Shown here piece after piece: positions 63,193-64,000 of a stretch of DNA of 64,000 nt. A program made the translations under genes and the position numbers. The DNA is from CAYMEV01 sp964389675 [NCBI: uncultured Candidatus Sumerlaeota bacterium] (GTDB lineage: Bacteria > CAYMEV01). The first letter of the stretch is position 1. Each line of letters begins with the position of its first letter. Under the pieces are notes generated by a model, which was not told the DNA's origin, did no database searches, and saw only the letters and a list, made by a program, of their open reading frames with translations. The stretch spans positions 142,412 through 206,411 of the forward strand of contig CAYMEV010000003.1 of NCBI GenBank assembly GCA_964389675.1, read 5' to 3'.

Positions 63193-64000
63193 ATGAACAT
63201 ATTTAATTTAGACCTTTTTCAGATAAATGCTGATGACCTGCTTTTAAGAAGAATATTCCTCTCGCTTCTATGGATAATTATCATCCGTATTATATCCTTT
63301 ATTTCACGGAAAATAGCAAAAATAAGGATCTCAGATGCAAAGAGGCTGTATCTGATAAGGAAAGCAGTCAGTTATCTGAGCGTCCTGTTTACCCTGCTTG
63401 CCCTGGTCCTTATCTGGTTCAGGAATATATCCAATATATCCACGATACTTGGCCTTGCTTCAGCCGGGTTTGCCATTGCACTCAAGGACATTATATCAGA
63501 CCTGGCAGGATGGACATACATAATGGTCAGGAAGCCTTTTTCAACAGGGGACAGGATAGAAATAGGAAATATAAGGGGAGATATAGTTGATGTAGGATTC
63601 CTCAAGTTTTCAATGTTAGAGGTAGGCAACTGGGTTGATTCTGACCAGAGTACGGGAAGGCTGGTCTTTATCCCTAACAGCTATATCTATCTTCAGACAT
63701 TCGTAAACTACAGTAAGGATTTCAATTTTATCTGGAATGAGATTCCTATCATATTGAGTTTTGAGAGCAACTGGAAAAAAGCAAAGAAAATACTTGAGGA
63801 CATTGTGCAGAAGGATATCTGCGATGCTATTGATACTGCGAACAGGGAGCTGGAGATTGCCTCAAAAAAGCAATATATCTTCTATAAGAAGCTGACCCCT
63901 ATTATCTGGGTATCAGGCAGGGAGAACGGTATCCTTCTTACAATAAGATATCTGTGCAGGCCGAGAAAAAGAAGAAGCAGTGAAAACATGCTGTGGATAG
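63193..64000 (+). CDS. MscS-family mechanosensitive channel, 3' end outside the window
   Basis: An open frame from ATG 63193 runs to the window end (269 codons). It begins MNIFNLDLFQINADDLLLRR, has three N-terminal membrane helices, and then the MscS core: TILGLASAGFAIALKDIISDLAGW (the pore-lining Gly/Ala-rich TM3) followed by RKPFSTGDRIEIGNIRGDIVDVGF and VFIPNSYI. It should release osmolytes under turgor stress; the C-terminal part is missing here. There is no clear ribosome binding site. An extended -10 (TGCTATACT, 63167-63175) just upstream would give a very short leader. Confidence 0.9.
   Translation, partial: MNIFNLDLFQINADDLLLRRIFLSLLWIIIIRIISFISRKIAKIRISDAKRLYLIRKAVSYLSVLFTLLALVLIWFRNISNISTILGLASAGFAIALKDIISDLAGWTYIMVRKPFSTGDRIEIGNIRGDIVDVGFLKFSMLEVGNWVDSDQSTGRLVFIPNSYIYLQTFVNYSKDFNFIWNEIPIILSFESNWKKAKKILEDIVQKDICDAIDTANRELEIASKKQYIFYKKLTPIIWVSGRENGILLTIRYLCRPRKRRSSENMLWI

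Overview
The window reads as chromosomal DNA of an uncultured, diderm, low-to-moderate GC bacterium. Evidence for an outer membrane is indirect: lipoproteins, an OmpW-like beta-barrel protein, an alpha-2-macroglobulin/PbpC pair and several secreted proteases. The gene order carD-ispD-ispF, an MglA-like GTPase next to a receiver-DUF4388 protein, a soluble-adenylyl-cyclase-like TPR protein and a relaxed lipobox suit a spirochaete-like lineage, but no rRNA or other decisive marker is present, so the phylum is inference. No prophage, CRISPR array or intact insertion sequence was found.

Layout. 1-6.5 kb is patchy: an unexplained structured segment, the tail of a sulfatase broken at a G14 run, two unknown genes, a secreted C10 cysteine protease, and an AT-rich methyltransferase gene bracketed by two near-identical 41-42 bp direct repeats. 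6.5-13 kb holds a secreted metalloprotease and two tandem paralogous polytopic membrane proteins whose 3' 557 bp are almost identical. 13-21 kb holds pbpC and a very large alpha-2-macroglobulin gene, overlapping and probably one operon. 21-28 kb has a DmeF-like metal exporter, an isoprenylcysteine-methyltransferase-family protein and a 1480-residue protein with the domain order of mammalian soluble adenylyl cyclase (two cyclase domains, NTPase, ten TPRs).

28-39.5 kb is the most intriguing region: fused glutamate formiminotransferase/cyclodeaminase, an M20 dipeptidase, and then a tight run of eight uncharacterised or semi-characterised genes (two small proteins, a MutL-type ASKHA protein, a barrel-sandwich protein, a DUF6754-type membrane protein and three further membrane proteins) closed by a dihydroorotate-dehydrogenase-like flavoprotein. 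No cobalamin mutase subunit is present, so the MutL-type protein appears to serve something else. I regard this as the best candidate for an undescribed system.

39.5-47 kb encodes a multidomain secreted subtilase with a near-consensus promoter and a clear terminator, an outer-membrane-type protein, an LTA-synthase-like phosphoglycerol transferase and a UDP-glucuronate 4-epimerase-like enzyme. 47-54 kb is mostly housekeeping: lepA-hemW, a flavin reductase, a MATE exporter, a solitary type II secretion F-like protein, tadA and three tRNA genes (Arg-ACG, Ser-GCU, Ser-UGA, none with an encoded CCA). 54-64 kb holds carD-ispD-ispF, a LysM protein, rsmD-coaD, the receiver-DUF4388/MglA-like/hydrolase group, purM-purN and a MscS channel gene cut by the window end.

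Translation signals are mostly strong GGAGG-type sites. At least four genes appear to start with TTG (10696, 31453, 43450, 54717) and one with GTG (31760). All names come from motif recognition by eye; no database search was run.
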